Program-made: the position numbers and the translations under genes
The notes under the pieces: generated by a model
What the model saw: the letters and a program-made list of their open reading frames with translations, nothing else
What the model was told of the DNA's origin: nothing
Databases searched by the model: none
In this document: positions 43,740 to 56,600 of the stretch, in pieces
Numbering within the stretch: the stretch's first letter is position 1
Layout: the number at the start of each line of letters is the position of its first letter
From: Echinometra lucunter
Lineage: Eukaryota > Echinodermata > Echinoidea > Camarodonta > Echinometridae
Reading direction: 5' to 3'
DNA: 64,000 nucleotides
Assembly: GCA_029962745.1 (NCBI GenBank)
Contig: CM057171.1
Coordinates: 3,196,682 to 3,260,681, forward strand

Positions 43740-46110
43740 AACAAAATGCAGCATTTGAAGCATCGAATCAACAAAATGGGGGGGAAAACACGAAAAACAA
43801 AACCCCGAAAACACAGAAACTTTTGAATTGGTGTGTATAATTTAGAAAATTGAAACTCGTCAACGTTGCAGATTAAAGAAATGAAACCAAAGGCGATGAG
43901 CTCAATTATAAATGTGTAATGAATTCCAATTTCACGAATTTATTGTTCAGAGAACCAAAATCGTAAACAAAAGAACAATGAGTGTTGTAGAACAAAATGT
44001 TCTATAGATGGATTTAAATGAAAAATGATGGTATGTAAAATCAACGAAAGCATGCAACATAATAACATTTTATGTCAACTAATTTTTAGATTATTTATAC
44101 GATTTAATTTGATTTATCCTATTGTGTGTCCTTGTCATATAACAGATGTTGTTTACATTTGACAACACGCAGCAGTTTAAGTACTGAATCAATCAAAAAT
44201 GACATGTTATTACTAGTACGTATATTGAAAAACTTTTAATTGGTCGCTCTTTTATAGATTATAGAGAAATATAACCCAACGCGATGAGTTCACGAAAGTG
44301 CAATTAATTTCAAGTTCACGCCTCCATGTTCAATGTAATCAAAATAGTAAACAATAAAGCAATCGGCTTTATAAACATAATAGATATGACATAATACCTC
44401 TGCAGGTGGATTTAAAAAAAAATGGTTTTCTGGTAGGTTATTTACCGGGAACATTCAGCATGATAGAATTTTGAACGTGTAAATTATTCATAAGGTTTAA
44501 TTTGCACTATTGTGTGTCCTTGTCATGCAAGCGACATTGTTTATTTGAATATTAGTTAAAAGTTGTGGAAATAAAACAGAACAGTTGGGAGCAGTTGAAC
44601 TATCGACGGAATAAACCGATAAAATGGCAATATCAATGTATTTAGGAATTTTAAACTTCTCAAAGCTCTGGAGTAAATAGATATTACCCATAATTGACGA
44701 ACATACAATTACATGTACATCCAAGTTCACGTATCCATGTTCAAATAATGAAAAATTTAAACAAAAGAGCAATTAGTTTGAGAAACATAATCAGTGATAA
44801 TACATGAATCATGGAATTAAAAAAAAATATAATGGTTTGGTGGTATAGCAAATAAGGCTTTTAATACATGTATAAATATAAATAAACATAACACAGTTTT
44901 GTTTGAACTAATTTGTAGATTATTCATACGGTTTAAGTTTGCGTCCTTGTCATGTAATATACATTTTTAATTACATTAGATATCAATTACTTATTCAAAT
45001 GAAATATGGTACAAGATGCAACAGCTGAAGTATCGAATTAACCAATAAAAATGACAAATATCACTGTTATGTATATTCAGAAACTATTAATTGATCAAAG
45101 TGTTGAAGAGAAGAAACCCAACGCAATAAGTTAACGAAGGTGCAATTAATTCCAAGTTCACACCTCATTTCCATGTAATCAAAAGAGTAAACAATAAAGC
45201 AGTCAGTTTTATAAACATTCACTATGAACATGGCAGACAAAGAAAGCGGACAAAATAAACAACCCCTCATTCTACCCTTCACAGTGTTTCTGGTAGTCAA
45301 AAGAACATCCCTTCACAGCTATTATGTTTAATCATGTAGTTCCAGGTGAATATGCATGTGGCACCTGTTCCACATAATTTAGACAATAGCAGTGAAGGGA
45401 TGTTCTTTTGACTACCAGAACCATTGTGAAGGGTAGAATGAGGGGTTGCTTATTTTGTCCGTTTTCTTTGTCCGTCATGTCCATAGTGATTATAGATCTA
45501 ACATAATACTGTACATGTAGATTTGAATGCTGATGGGTAGGTTATTTACTAAGACCGTTATTTTAGTGTAATTGAATTTTGAATTTGTAAATTATTCATA
45601 AGGTTTAATTTGATTTATACTATTGTGTCATGTAACTGACATTGTTTGCATGGGTATCAGAAAAAATCTGCAGCCGAGGAATTATATAGAACAAAATGCC
45701 CGGACAAAATGCAGCAGTTGAAGCATTGGCGACTATTACTCTTATGCATATTTAGGACCTTTATTTCAAAGTTGTAGGGTAAGGAATTTGAACCCAAAGT
45801 GACAAAATTCAAGAACGTGCAATTATTCCAAGTTCAGGTCTCCTTGCCAGTAATCAAAATAACAAACAAAAGAGCAATCATTTTGAGAGACATAATTTTA
45901 GACGAAACATATCATTTCCGTTCGTTCTGTAGATGAGGTAAAAAATTGATGGTAGGTAATTTTACTGAAAGCATGTAGTCAATACAATTTCATTTGAAAC
46001 TAAATCATTCATACGGTTTAATTTGATTTCTTCCCCATTGCGTCCTTGTGTTCTAATAGACATTGTGATACAAGGTTACTGTGTAATAGACCTTGTTAAC
46101 ATAATGTTAT
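43740..46110. repeat. Degenerate tandem repeat, about 390-430 bp units, about five to six units
   Basis: The landmark attgtgtgtccttgtcat recurs near 44121, 44509, 44938 (gcgtccttgtcatgtaat), 45622 and 46035. Other ordered landmarks are aattccaagttcac, gtaaacaataaagcaatc, aaacataat and attattcatacggtttaa. The 684-bp spacing between units three and four equals a normal unit plus the 269-bp element at 45220-45488. Units are clearly diverged, so this is an old satellite-like array. Confidence 0.8.
45220..45488. mobile_element. 269-bp CACTA-type MITE (copy 2)
   Basis: Same length and ends as 6022-6290, with target duplication ATT (45217-45219 and 45489-45491). It interrupts one unit of the satellite-like array, so it is younger than the array. 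The two copies differ at few positions. Confidence 0.87.
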
Positions 46111-46470
46111 CATTTAGTTTTTGTCGAATAAGAACTCCCGCACTATGTTAACACGATGTAATCATATATAATGGTTCAAGTCTCCAAAGACGTTTGGTTG
46201 AACAAAAAAAAAAGTGAATGGGAAGAGAATGAACATGCTTTTGAAAAGATTTTTGTTGTTGTTGTTCATTGAAAGAAAGTGCCAGATATCGTGACAGGAG
46301 ATCTGTGGGTGATGGCTATTTTATGTGTGTCCGTATGAAATGGAGAAGAGAGGGAGAGAGAGAGATATAGAGAAGGGAAACTATGGTATACCATCGCGTT
46401 TAATTCTGCTAAAGAATATCTGAACAGGTGAAAAAAAATGAACTGAACGACTTTCAAAAGCAAGGGAGGA

Positions 46471-46501
<31 letters not shown>

Positions 46502-47022
46502 GAGCGCATACTATGATGATATACCAACAATGTTACATGCATTTGTGGTCTTGGTATTTTCTTTGAAACCTGAAAGCGAAATTACCTTTCCATCGATCGA
46601 TTTACTTCCATGCCAGAGCCCTTCAAAAAGACATTGAATATTAACCCTGCAACATTATTTCAGTGCACTAGATTAATCCAATGCATCTCAGTAGAACAGT
46701 ATAGACCCTATAAATGGACTTCCCTAATAAAGAAAAAGCTCTATTAACATCGAAAGGGTTAACAAATGGTTGGTTTTGAATTTGGTTTAATAATGGTCCA
46801 TTATGGCACGATAATGCATTATGATCGTGATGATATTGGACGAACTACCGGTTAATATCTCGACAGACGACCCGGTCAGGGTTTAACTGAAAGTCTTAAT
46901 GTACTCACCGGAGTATTATAAACCCATTAGGCCACTACAACCACCGTAAGGGTTATAGGCCATAAAAACATGAGTTAAGTTCAAGTCAAGTATCAAGACA
47001 ACAGAAAGGTAAAAGCACTTAC
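46111..47022. other. No gene seen; two (GA)n tracts
   Basis: AT-rich with GA tracts at 46340-46378 and 46468-46505. Nothing else is recognised. Confidence 0.5.
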
Positions 47023-47148
47023 AGAACATCTCCCTCAAATAATTTGTTTCCAACTGTGTAGCCTGGCTCTGATAGGTAGATGACCTGAAGATCGCCCACA
47101 GATTGCCCTCCATATAATCCGAATTTGAATTTTCGTGACCGCATTTGT
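47023..47148 (-). CDS. Weak exon candidate, possible MAM-like piece
   Basis: A 126-nt stretch between a tag acceptor (gataatatag) and a donor TTCT|GTAAGT. One frame reads KFKFGLYGGQSVGDLQVIY and ends KLFEGDVL. YGxxVGxLxV resembles the core of MAM domains. A second frame is open as well (HENSNSDYMEGNLWAIF), so the frame is not settled. The acceptor lacks a good pyrimidine tract. Confidence 0.28.
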
Positions 47149-47414
47149 CTATATTATCGTTTCTTTACTGATTCTTAAACCCAGTCTGCTTATTCATTTT
47201 TATAGGTTTAGATTCATCAGCTTTCATAGAATTCGTCTTCCCTTTCTCGATACGGTCCGCGATTTGAAGTTTTCTCACACATGTCATTCAAAATGAAAGT
47301 GAAAATAATGACAGTTTTTTTTTTTTATTTCGATAAGAAATATTTCTGCGTGACTGATATTATTCACATTTTTTGCATGGCTTAAAAAAATTAGCTGGTT
47401 TTCCATAGAGAAAG

Positions 47415-47515
47415 GGTAATAATATCCAAAGTACTTTGTAAGCACATAGAGACGTTAGATAATAATGTGATATGCGCTATACAAGAATGGAGTATTATTA
47501 TTATTATTATCATTT
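47415..47515 (+). mobile_element. SINE 3' end with (ATT)n tail
   Basis: aatgtgatatgcgctatac followed by TATTATTATT. Same 3' end as the reverse-oriented element at 5008-5250. Confidence 0.7.
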
Positions 47516-47753
47516 TTACTGTTGTCGTTGTTATTACTCTTAACATGATTTAAGAAAGACAAACGTTTTGGGCTTTCTGGGTGTCGAAGTAACTTGAACC
47601 ACCTTTTCAAGTATACAAATTTATCAGTACAGCCTAGCTTTATCGTGTATTGCCATGTACCTATATGATTATCACGTCTTGCCCATCAAAGCTATATTCG
47701 TCAGAAAATGTGTATACTTTGTTCGCATAATGTTCTAGACACATTATTAATAC

Positions 47754-47825
47754 CGACTGTGACCCACTGAGTATGCCCTTGGTTTGTGGGAGGTTGATGG
47801 TGCAGCGCCGGAACTCCTGGCATGC
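47754..47825 (-). CDS. Weak exon candidate
   Basis: 72 nt between acceptor gactctcgccag and donor GTCG|GTATTA. All three frames are open; one reads ACQEFRRCTINLPQTKG, another TNQGHTQWVTVG. The exon length is a multiple of three, like that of the candidate at 47023. No family can be given. Confidence 0.25.
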
Positions 47826-47979
47826 CTGGCGAGAGTCAAAAGTCAACAGTGTGTGTTCATTCATAAAGAAACATGGTCAAGGGATGGTGTCATTGTTAAT
47901 GTTGAAAAAAGGGATAATTCTAAGAGTGAGAAAAAAACTGGTGGTTGCTCGAATGAATGAAAAAGAATTATGATTTTAG

Positions 47980-49570
47980 CAAGATTAACAGCATGAACAG
48001 TGAGATGACAATTATTCTCCTTGAGTTCATATCATTGTTATTTTCATGGAATAATAATAATAATGACGTCTTCTATAGCGACGGTATCCGCCAACTCAGG
48101 CGCTTATGGTGCTTGCTCCAAAATAAAAATACATCATTCAGTCAAATTCTGTGGGTGTACCGCTCGTCCTATTTACAGTTAAAATGAAAGTGAATACTTC
48201 CAAAAAGTAAGTTTACAAAGAGCTCCAGAATGCAGTATTAAAAACAATTGGCATGATGAATAGTTTTGTCCCTGACCTTACCCATGTTTGACTTGGTATG
48301 TCACTGAAATCCCCCACCCCCTTTTTCGTTGCCCTCTGTGCCCCTTTAACTACACACCATACTCCAATAGTGGGAGTGACATATTAAAACATTGGGAAGA
48401 ACAGGTTTACAGCCTCGATGGGTAAGTGGAAGCGATTTATCGTGAAATTGATTATGATATTGTACCTGCTAAAACAAGCATTGAAGAATTGCCCCGTTTA
48501 TCGTAAACTGATACACGGTTCAGTCAATTAAATGCCATAACTCCTTGGGCTAACCGTATATCTCATCTCACGTGGATGTGATACTGTAATGGTGACACAA
48601 AAAAGAGGATCAAGCCCTTCACTCTTTGGCGTTTTGTAAGGCGTTTGTCATTCAGACTTCCTTGGTATTTATCAACGAAGAATTATATGTTCATATCACT
48701 GGTTGTCCTCGAAGCGTCAGTGACTTTGCGTCAGTAACGAAAATTTAGCTGCACCCAAGCTCTTATTCATGCACCGACACAGCCTCTTAAAGAAGACGTA
48801 TATTCTTGACGAATGGTCGAAGGCCTGGCGGAGAGTTATTGTTTGCCAGATCAGTGTTGAATGATCTCTAGGCTGGTAAATCACTTGGTAAAAATAATAT
48901 TTGACTATGCAAAAAGAAGTCTTTTCAATGATTCATGATTTTGACACGTCATGTCCAGCCTCCCAACACAAAATGCTTTTATCATGTTTATGAAAATCAC
49001 TTGGCTCAAAATAATGTATTTTTTTTTAAATATACATACTTTTTTTATAATGCAGACTGTAGTTTTTGCTTGGTCATGATTGAATACCTAATACTTATTC
49101 TCAAATGATATTTTTATAGTAACCAGTTCAGACAAATATTTGACCAGTACTCTTAATATCCCTTGATAATATACGTAGATTCATTCAAATACAAATTATT
49201 TCATTTCGCCAATTGCTGTAGTGTACATAGTGCCAGAATTAAAATCGATCGTTCATATCGATCAAACTTCCACCTGTGTCATTTTGGATGAAGCTTGTTT
49301 ACACGTAACCTTTCATCGTGACTTCGTGAACGTTTGCAAGGTTTGTCGGCTTGGTTCAATATGCACGAATCACATATGGATAGCCGGTGCGTTGTAAACG
49401 TTTCGGGATTATCGCCTGTGTATGAACAACGCTATATAATGCGCGATTCATTGTTGGGTACAATAACTTCAACGCATATCGGTCTTCTCACTTGGTTAGA
49501 TAAGCTGTCCAAAAGTGTTCATCAGAATAAATCAATCGCATAATTCCATGATAAGCCGGATATGGTGCAT
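47980..49570. other. No gene seen
   Basis: Contains the tail region of another SINE-like repeat (AATAATAATAATGACGTC, about 48050-48070, with agcgacggtatccgccaac after it) and otherwise unremarkable AT-rich DNA. Confidence 0.5.
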
Positions 49571-49576
49571 GCCTTC

Positions 49577-49791
49577 AATGGCGGATTGATGGAAGAGGGG
49601 GGGGGGGCAGTTGCCCCCCCCCCCCTCTTGAAATCAAGTGGTATACATGCAGTACACAATCCCCCAAAGTCCCTATCATACCTATGCTATGTTTTGTTGT
49701 TTTTGACGTAGTTTTGTTCGTTTATTGACTTGTAGCCTTTTCTTTAAATTGTGCCCCTATCCCTTTTGAGAAACACTGGATCCTCCACTGG
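49577..49791. mobile_element. MITE-like element with G/C homopolymer hairpin
   Basis: The left aatggcggattgatgg and right actggatcctccactgg are partly complementary ends. Near the left end G10-C13 runs face each other across cagttg (about 49599-49625), forming a short perfect hairpin. Confidence 0.4.
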
Positions 49792-49950
49792 AAGTGAATA
49801 TTATTCAATCAATTATGTTGCCTTAAAAAACTCTCTCTGTCAAACATGACATGATGTTAACCTTTGTCTTGATCACGTGTTGTAGTTGATAAGTGTTGAA
49901 TAATAAATGTTTCATAGCTCTGATGAAATGTATGAGGCTGTGATCTGCTT

Positions 49951-50343
49951 CAATGGCGTAAATCCCGGGGGGGGGGGGGGGATACATATATATATTCCCC
50001 ATTTTTTCGAGAGGGGGGATGACGTGTACAAATATCCCCCCCCCCCCCTCATTTTAAGGAATAATGATATTGTAATTATTCAGTCGATGAAATTTGAAAA
50101 ATATCATAAACGACGGTCATAATGTGGATTTTTCATTTGAAATGCTCTTAAAAACCGAAAAAAGTGGTTATTTTTGGCTTGCTCGCTTCTCTCGCTCGCA
50201 AAATAAAAGAATTATTATGTGTGTGTGTGTGTGTGTGCGTGCGTGTGTGTGTGTGTGCGTGTATACGTAAATGTGAGTTCACGCAAAAAATTTGGGCAAA
50301 AAAGTCGATTATCCCCCCCCCCCCTCAAAAAAGATATACGCCG
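49951..50343. mobile_element. 393-bp DNA element with 11-bp flanking direct repeat
   Basis: GTGATCTGCTT occurs at 49940-49950 and 50344-50354, directly outside the element. The inner ends are TGGCGTAAATCCC-G(n) and C(n)…GATATACGCC, short imperfect inverted repeats. The interior holds G and C homopolymers and a (GT)n run (50217-50265). No coding capacity. Confidence 0.65.
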
Positions 50344-51001
50344 GTGATCTGCTTACAAATAAGTTTGATGTAATAATAAAATGTATGACCTTCTCGTGTA
50401 AAACAGTTTAATGTACCATAGCACTCTATCATGACTATCATCAGAGTACGTTAAAAATGCTAAATTAGATTGAGTGAGAGTGGAACATGTAAAGGGGGGG
50501 GATAGTCCTGAAGAGGACTGTTTGTATATTTAGTGAGTTTTGCGAAGAACTTTAGGGCGAAAATCCTCGACGTTTCAAAGGGCTTGCTCCGTTCTGGTCT
50601 TCGTCAGGTCCTGAGTAAACTAAAGCTGGGTTGAGTGAGTATTAATAAGTAGGATAGTAGGATCCTAATCCCCAGTAACCTTAGTCGTTATGCGTGTAAT
50701 GTTGTAACCTACGTTACTAGTAAATTGAAATTTGAGTTGCCCCTGTAGTCTGCAAGCAATGTCCGAATTCTTATGATTTTACACAAGTTAAAGTTTTTAT
50801 CACCCTTGGTCATGTTCGTTTAATTATGGAGAATTAACATGCCCAAGTTTCTTTTCATGAGGCCTAAAAGTCAAAACCTTTTCCTTCAGAAAGTACTAAC
50901 AATGGTAAATTATCATTTCAACATAAATACTTCAATATAATTATACTGTATCTTGCATGTATCTTATTATCCTGACGAAATTAACTCATTGGTAAAATTG
51001 G

Positions 51002-51110
51002 TGGGGTGTCGTAGTGGCCGCATTTAACTGGAAACGCGAAGATGATGGGTTCAATCCCCGGCATAGCACTAATGTCATTGAGCACTTTTATCTACATTGG
51101 TCGTTTTATT
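51002..51110 (+). mobile_element. tRNA-derived SINE fragment
   Basis: ggggtgtcgtagtggccgca as head, box B-like gggttcaatccccgg, then cattgagcacttttatctacattgg. Same family as 32672 and 43409, with part of box A lost. Confidence 0.6.
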
Positions 51111-51119
51111 TGTCTTACA

Positions 51120-52430
51120 TTGAAATAAATTATGGTTCTTTTAAATAGGCATATTAATATTTACGCGTGCATGTGTGTCAACAAAACGAAAACAAAAACA
51201 AAATAGCTAACATTTGACTTTGACCGTCTCCCGTCCCACATTACAGTTCCCTTTTAATCAACTCAATGTTTTGGCCAAATCATGGCTGTCTTGATGCAAG
51301 CTTTAGGCCATTTCAAATGACGCTGGGCTGCGTCAAGGAATAGCGCGAGCACAGACACTGTTTGGGCGCTCCATGTGTGAGTGATATCGCAAATAAAAGA
51401 ATGAAAAAAATGGACTTCGCAACATGATCTAAGCGTTACTTTGAACTTTCGACATAGGTGCTATTTGCATTTGCAAGCTTGAATGACGTTAGTAAATAAC
51501 GCAGTCGAAATCCAGAGTAGTGTGTAACAGTTATGGTCTGACTAACATGAGACGACATTTGATAGCGTCATGACTGCGTCAGTCGCCATGGTCACTGGTG
51601 CGTTCTTCTGCACCTTATGAAAGACGTCCTTTCGAAGACAAATGCGAAAGGAATAAAGGGAATAAAAGGAATACGACAAACATTACTTTGAAATGGCTGG
51701 CATATAAAACTATTTACAGTGAATGGCACGATTAGCGCAAATAAATAACGCAGTAGACATGATGCATCGCTTCAGACGATCATTGTATAATGTTTGCTAT
51801 TCTAGCAAACGTCATGGATACACCCTTAGCTGATTTCCAGGAACAATAAAAGGATTCATAAATAAATTAGTCGAGTAAATATGCTTCTGTTTGACCCGCT
51901 AGAGATCGCGATCATTAATTAAAGTGATGCATCACTAGCAATCGGAACCCGGACGCACATGACTGTTTATTGACGTTAAAGGAAATGTTCAGTTCTGTTG
52001 ATGAACTGAATTTCGGGGCAAAGACATCAGTACTGAATCGTTTATAATGCAGTGGATTGTTGTTGAGAACTGGGATCAGCGAAAGTATAAACAAACTGAG
52101 GAAACTTTTTGGCGGAAGTCGCATCTATGGAAACTGCTTGTTGTGTGTTTTCATATTGTCCAACTAACATTCATGTTTAATTCGTCATTCGTTAGTGCTC
52201 TTATTGCGTTATTCAACAAATTTTCTTTAAAAAAAAACCATGCCTTGATAGTGAATTCTGCCCGTTTGAAAAAAGGTCATATATAACGAGAAATTACAAT
52301 GCTTTCCAAGTATACAAAAATATGCAAAACACGATCGTAAAAACATTATGTTCAGCAAAATAATAACTAAAATAGATTAGTTATCAATCAATGAACTAAT
52401 GAACTAATGAGACCGGTAGGTCTCATTCAC
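51120..52430. other. No gene seen
   Basis: Moderately AT-rich DNA. Segments near 51306 (ggccatttcaaatg) and 51690 (tttgaaatggc) are short inverted repeats that might delimit an old element. Repeated aataacgcagt occurs at 51496 and 51746. Confidence 0.4.
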
Positions 52431-52497
52431 TCGGCTGATGACTTTTATTTACTATCATTATCATCATCATGCAGCATGCAAACTCTTCATCATTTTC

Positions 52498-52800
52498 TTT
52501 TTATCTGATTTTTCCTTCTTCCTATTCTTCCTCTCTTCCTCTCTTTCTTCTTGTCCTTTTTTCTTCTTTTTCTTCTTTTCTTTTTATTCTTTTTCTTCCT
52601 CTCCTACTCTATTCTTCTTTTTCTTTTTCTTCTTCTTCTTCTTCTTCTTCTTCTTCTTCTTCTTCTTCCTCCTCCTTCTCCTCCTCCTCCTCCTCTTCTT
52701 CTTCTTCTTCTTCTTCTTCTTCTTCTTCTTCTTTTTCTTCCTCCTCCTCTTCTTCCCCCTTTTTTCTATTTTTCTTTTTCTTTTTTCTTGGTCTCCTCTT
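52498..52800 (+). repeat. (TTC)n/(TCC)n polypyrimidine tract
   Basis: Imperfect then pure TTC repeats (about 52625-52745). Frames through it consist of Phe, Ser or Leu runs and are artefacts. Confidence 0.93.
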
Positions 52801-55255
52801 CATGCATGCATGTTGCAATTTGCTATATTCATTGCAGTGTGTTAAGCCACTCAGTTCGCTGTCATCTAAGAATAGAAAATTCAAAATCTGCTTGTATCAA
52901 CAACATGAAACTTTTGTTAATAATTATGCGTAGAAACATACCAATACTTCAAACGTTGTGCAATATCCATGGCTTTCAACTATGTGCAATATCCATGGCT
53001 GTAACCAGGAAGGTTGAGACTTCCTATCTTTATGTTATGACCTCCAATCAGGGTTTTTCAGTGTAAGGAATGGGAAATGGACAATTACTGAATTTACTGA
53101 ATGAATTTACCATTTTGTAGAGCTTCATAGTTACTCCACTCTTCTTCATAATAGCGCAAAGTCTCTGAATTCATATTTACCCGTACTATGTATTGGGGTT
53201 CCTTCTTTCTTTTCCCCGTTTCCTCCTCGCCTCCACCCCACCTCTCTCTCTCTTTCTCTCTCTCCCGTTCTGTCTTTTTACCTCTCTATTTCTTCTTTGT
53301 TTCTTTCTTTACCCCCTTCTCTGCCTTTGTCTCTCTCTTTATTTCCTTATCTCTCTTTCTCTCTCTCTAATGCTCTTTCGCAAATAACTGAGCGACAAGA
53401 CTGGTATGAGAAAGGATTTTACTTCTTTCTTCCTCTTTCACTTGCAAATTCAGCATCTTCTATGCCATTTTAACACGCAAAATGACGCACACTTGCGACC
53501 TAAATTTTTTAATTTTTAACGAATAAGAGCGAGTTTCAAACCCAAAATTAAGTTTTTTCATTCTTTCTGACAAAACTAAGCTCGCTTTTATTCGTTTGTT
53601 CTCGCTGGCTGATTACCAATAAAAGATCCTCTTTCCTACTTATGTTCATTCTGCCAAAATCTGAGTATAGTTTGGGCAAAAAAGCAAATTCTGCTTCATT
53701 CAAAAAATTGCTATGTTAGGCAGAATAATCTTTTTTCATGCTTATTTCAAGATGGAAACGATGAAGTAATGTTTATTTTTGCTATTCCCAAGTTTTCAGC
53801 GCTGTTGCTTGTAAGATGAATTTTAGAAAAATCATTTTCCATTGGTATTCCTATAAATGATACATTTCATTATATGTCAAGTAAGCGACATCGTTTAAAT
53901 CGAGTTTTCTTTGATATGGTGCCTTTGGAAGTTTAATATATACCATATAATAACGGGAAAATATGACAGGAAGATATTTCAACCAGCTATAAGCAATAAA
54001 TTTCGCTCGAGTTCTCAAAACATGAGATTTCTCATGTTTTCTTCATTCACATATATCTACATGAAAATTTCTTATATTGTCAAGTAAGCACCCAGCACAA
54101 AATTAGTTTCTTTTGTCATTTAAAAGAAAATATCTCATTTTTTTGTACTTCTTTCTTACCCTTGGTATGTATCCAGCTGATTTATGAACAAAATCAGCCC
54201 ATTTCGGCAAATCAGCCCATTTTCATACAAACAACAAGCGACAAAGGGTCCACAGTATTATATATTACTTGTAAAATAAGAACGCCCTCATGTGTTGGTA
54301 TAAAAGAATTAATTGACAAGTGAGCGACGTGCGTGTAGTCCCGCGTGTTGAGAAAAAAGGGGGTATGAGAAGAAAAAAGAGAAGAAAAGAGGAAAGAGTC
54401 TTGCCCCCATGGATGGCCGGTTCAGCATACCAGTGCTGCCCAAATGCTATCAATATCTCTTTGATTTTATTGTAAAGCCTAAAACAATTTGGATTATACT
54501 TATCCTCAGCTTTAATGAAATGGAATAATGCAATGATAGAAGAAAAAAAAAAAACTTTTTGTGCACTAGAGATAATCCTTGATGCTTGTAATTCGATAAA
54601 AGAACTTTCTTTCATCTGGCATATAATCATTAACATGATTAAGATCATGAAATGAGCTCGGTGTTATTGATCTTTGTTCTAGCAGGGCTGTTATGGTGAA
54701 GCTGGCCATCAAACAAGAGTAAACAAGAGTAAACAAGAGTAAACAAATTAAACAGTGACAGAAAAGAAAGGAAAATGAGAAACCAACAGGGCTAAATTGA
54801 ACACTGAGAGAAAAGAAAAAAGAAAGAGAAAATAAATGAAAAATGCAAAAAGGAACCAGGCTAAAATATGTCAAAGTTTATGAATCTTGAAACAAAGTAA
54901 AGCATTGTTCGATTTGAATAGTGTCCTGTATTGCTAGCATAAAATACTCAACAGTATTCCAGTTTTTCCTCTTTCTGCATGCCATCTCTTCCCTGATCTA
55001 ATAATTCCATTTCTTCTCTCTATCGTATCCTCATCTCTCCCATTACACTCTTCTCTATCTTTTTTTCCACACAATCCTTATCCTTCTCTCCCATATCTGC
55101 CCTCTCCTTCCAGATCACACACACTCTCTCTCTTCCTTTACTTCATCTAGTATGAACTGATATTTTGTAAATCATGATTGTCTAAACATGTTAGATCAAA
55201 TATTTACTTTGCCTTTTCAGGCCTCATGTATATGTATATTCCATGTAACTCAACT

Positions 55256-55257
<2 letters not shown>

Positions 55258-55302
<45 letters not shown>
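55258..55302 (+). repeat. (TCAA)n microsatellite
   Basis: Eleven near-perfect TCAA units after an AT-rich 3'-end-like stretch. It may be the tail of a retroelement. Confidence 0.9.
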
Positions 55303-55303
<1 letters not shown>

Positions 55304-55565
55304 GTATTAAAATACACGTCTTATCTCCATCAAAATGATATGGTTCTTCCATGACATTCAGACATGCATGTAATTAAAGAAAAACATCAAAACATACAGT
55401 TTACAGTGCTTACAGTGCAAACAAGCATGGTTTATTCATCAGAACTAGGCCACAACGGTGTTTTTACACTTTAAAATTCAAATCTAAGGTTCTGGTGCAT
55501 CCTTTAAGCAATATTTTTAGAAAATTTGCAATGAAAAAATGTAAGGCTTGAGAATTCTGTGGGGC

Positions 55566-55700
55566 CTGGGCCCGTTGCATAAAACTTACTGTAACAGTAA
55601 CTTTGCTATTATAGTAACTCTTCATGGATGCTGGATTTTGATTGGATATTGAGCAACATCCTCAACAGCAAGGTGATCTGGAATGAATCCAGATCGAATC
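55566..55700. mobile_element. Partial foldback element (one end only)
   Basis: tgggcccgttgcataaaact followed by an internal palindrome (gtaacagtaac … atagtaac). A matching second end is not seen, so the element is truncated. Confidence 0.35.
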
Positions 55701-55904
55701 ATAAATGGGGAAATTGATTAATTCATGTTTGATTCATGACCTCTATAGAAAAAGTAAGAAAAGAATATGTATATTGATTGATACCAGAAAAAGACTAGAT
55801 GAATCCTCGACCGCGCGCGGTCGAAATTTATGCCTCCGCTACTGCCAGGTCAGAAATATATGGCACATCATGGTGATTTTTTTTTTTAAATTTTAATGTA
55901 TACA

Positions 55905-56252
55905 ATGACATCTTTGACCTTGACCTATATCATGTTAACAAGACTATCACCTGAAATTGATATATTCACCTCTATGACCTGGTTTTTGGAGAAGGGCTTT
56001 AAGGCCTTTGTGAAAAAATGTTTTGTATTCAACAAATTACAGAATAAACAATTCTCTAGCTGGCTCCTTGTATTATCCGTCAAACATGATTGAAACCAAG
56101 GTGAAACAGGGCACAATAATACTTGTGCAGGGAATTATACAAGCAAGAAAATAAAGTGACCAATCTGGCACTATCACGTTAACATGACTATCACCTGGAA
56201 TTAATTCATTGACCTCTATGCTCTATGACCTGGAAAAGGGCATGTACAGCCA
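55905..56252 (+). repeat. Diverged direct repeat containing TGACCT half-sites
   Basis: Two units with the shared order gttaacaagactatcacctg / gttaacatgactatcacctg, then cacctctatgacctgg / gacctctatgctctatgacctgg, about 250 bp apart. TTTGACCTTGACCT near 55912 contains adjacent TGACCT half-sites. Confidence 0.5.
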
Positions 56253-56600
56253 TATCTGAAAAAGAATATTATTTAATCATAATAAAAAGCATTACAAGCA
56301 AAATAATTTAGAGAAGCAAGTGAAATTTGCAGTCGATTGCAAGTGAAATTTGCAGTTGATTGCAAATTATTTTCTTGCAACAACCCCATAGAGATTAAGA
56401 ATTAGTCAGTACGAGGGAGGTGTATTTTGTGCAAAAATAAGTAGGTTCATGCTGTTACTGGCTGGGAAAGGAAGGGATATTTGAGGTAGGAAGCTGATAG
56501 TTCATCTTCCTTGGTGATTAAGTCCTGGAGCATCCTTCTGTGAAGGCTGAGCACAGGGCATTCCTAACAAAGGCACCATATTGATGCTTGTAAATGTTAC

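Larger units (their letters stand above)
52801..56590. other. No gene seen; scattered simple repeats
   Basis: CT-rich tract at 53235-53370, (TCAA)n at 55258-55302, half of a foldback element from 55566, and a diverged direct repeat (55905-56000 and 56160-56250) listed separately. No reliable exons. Confidence 0.45.

Noticed and set aside
52438..53066. Phe/Ser/Leu-rich frames
   Set aside because: (TTC)n polypyrimidine tract.
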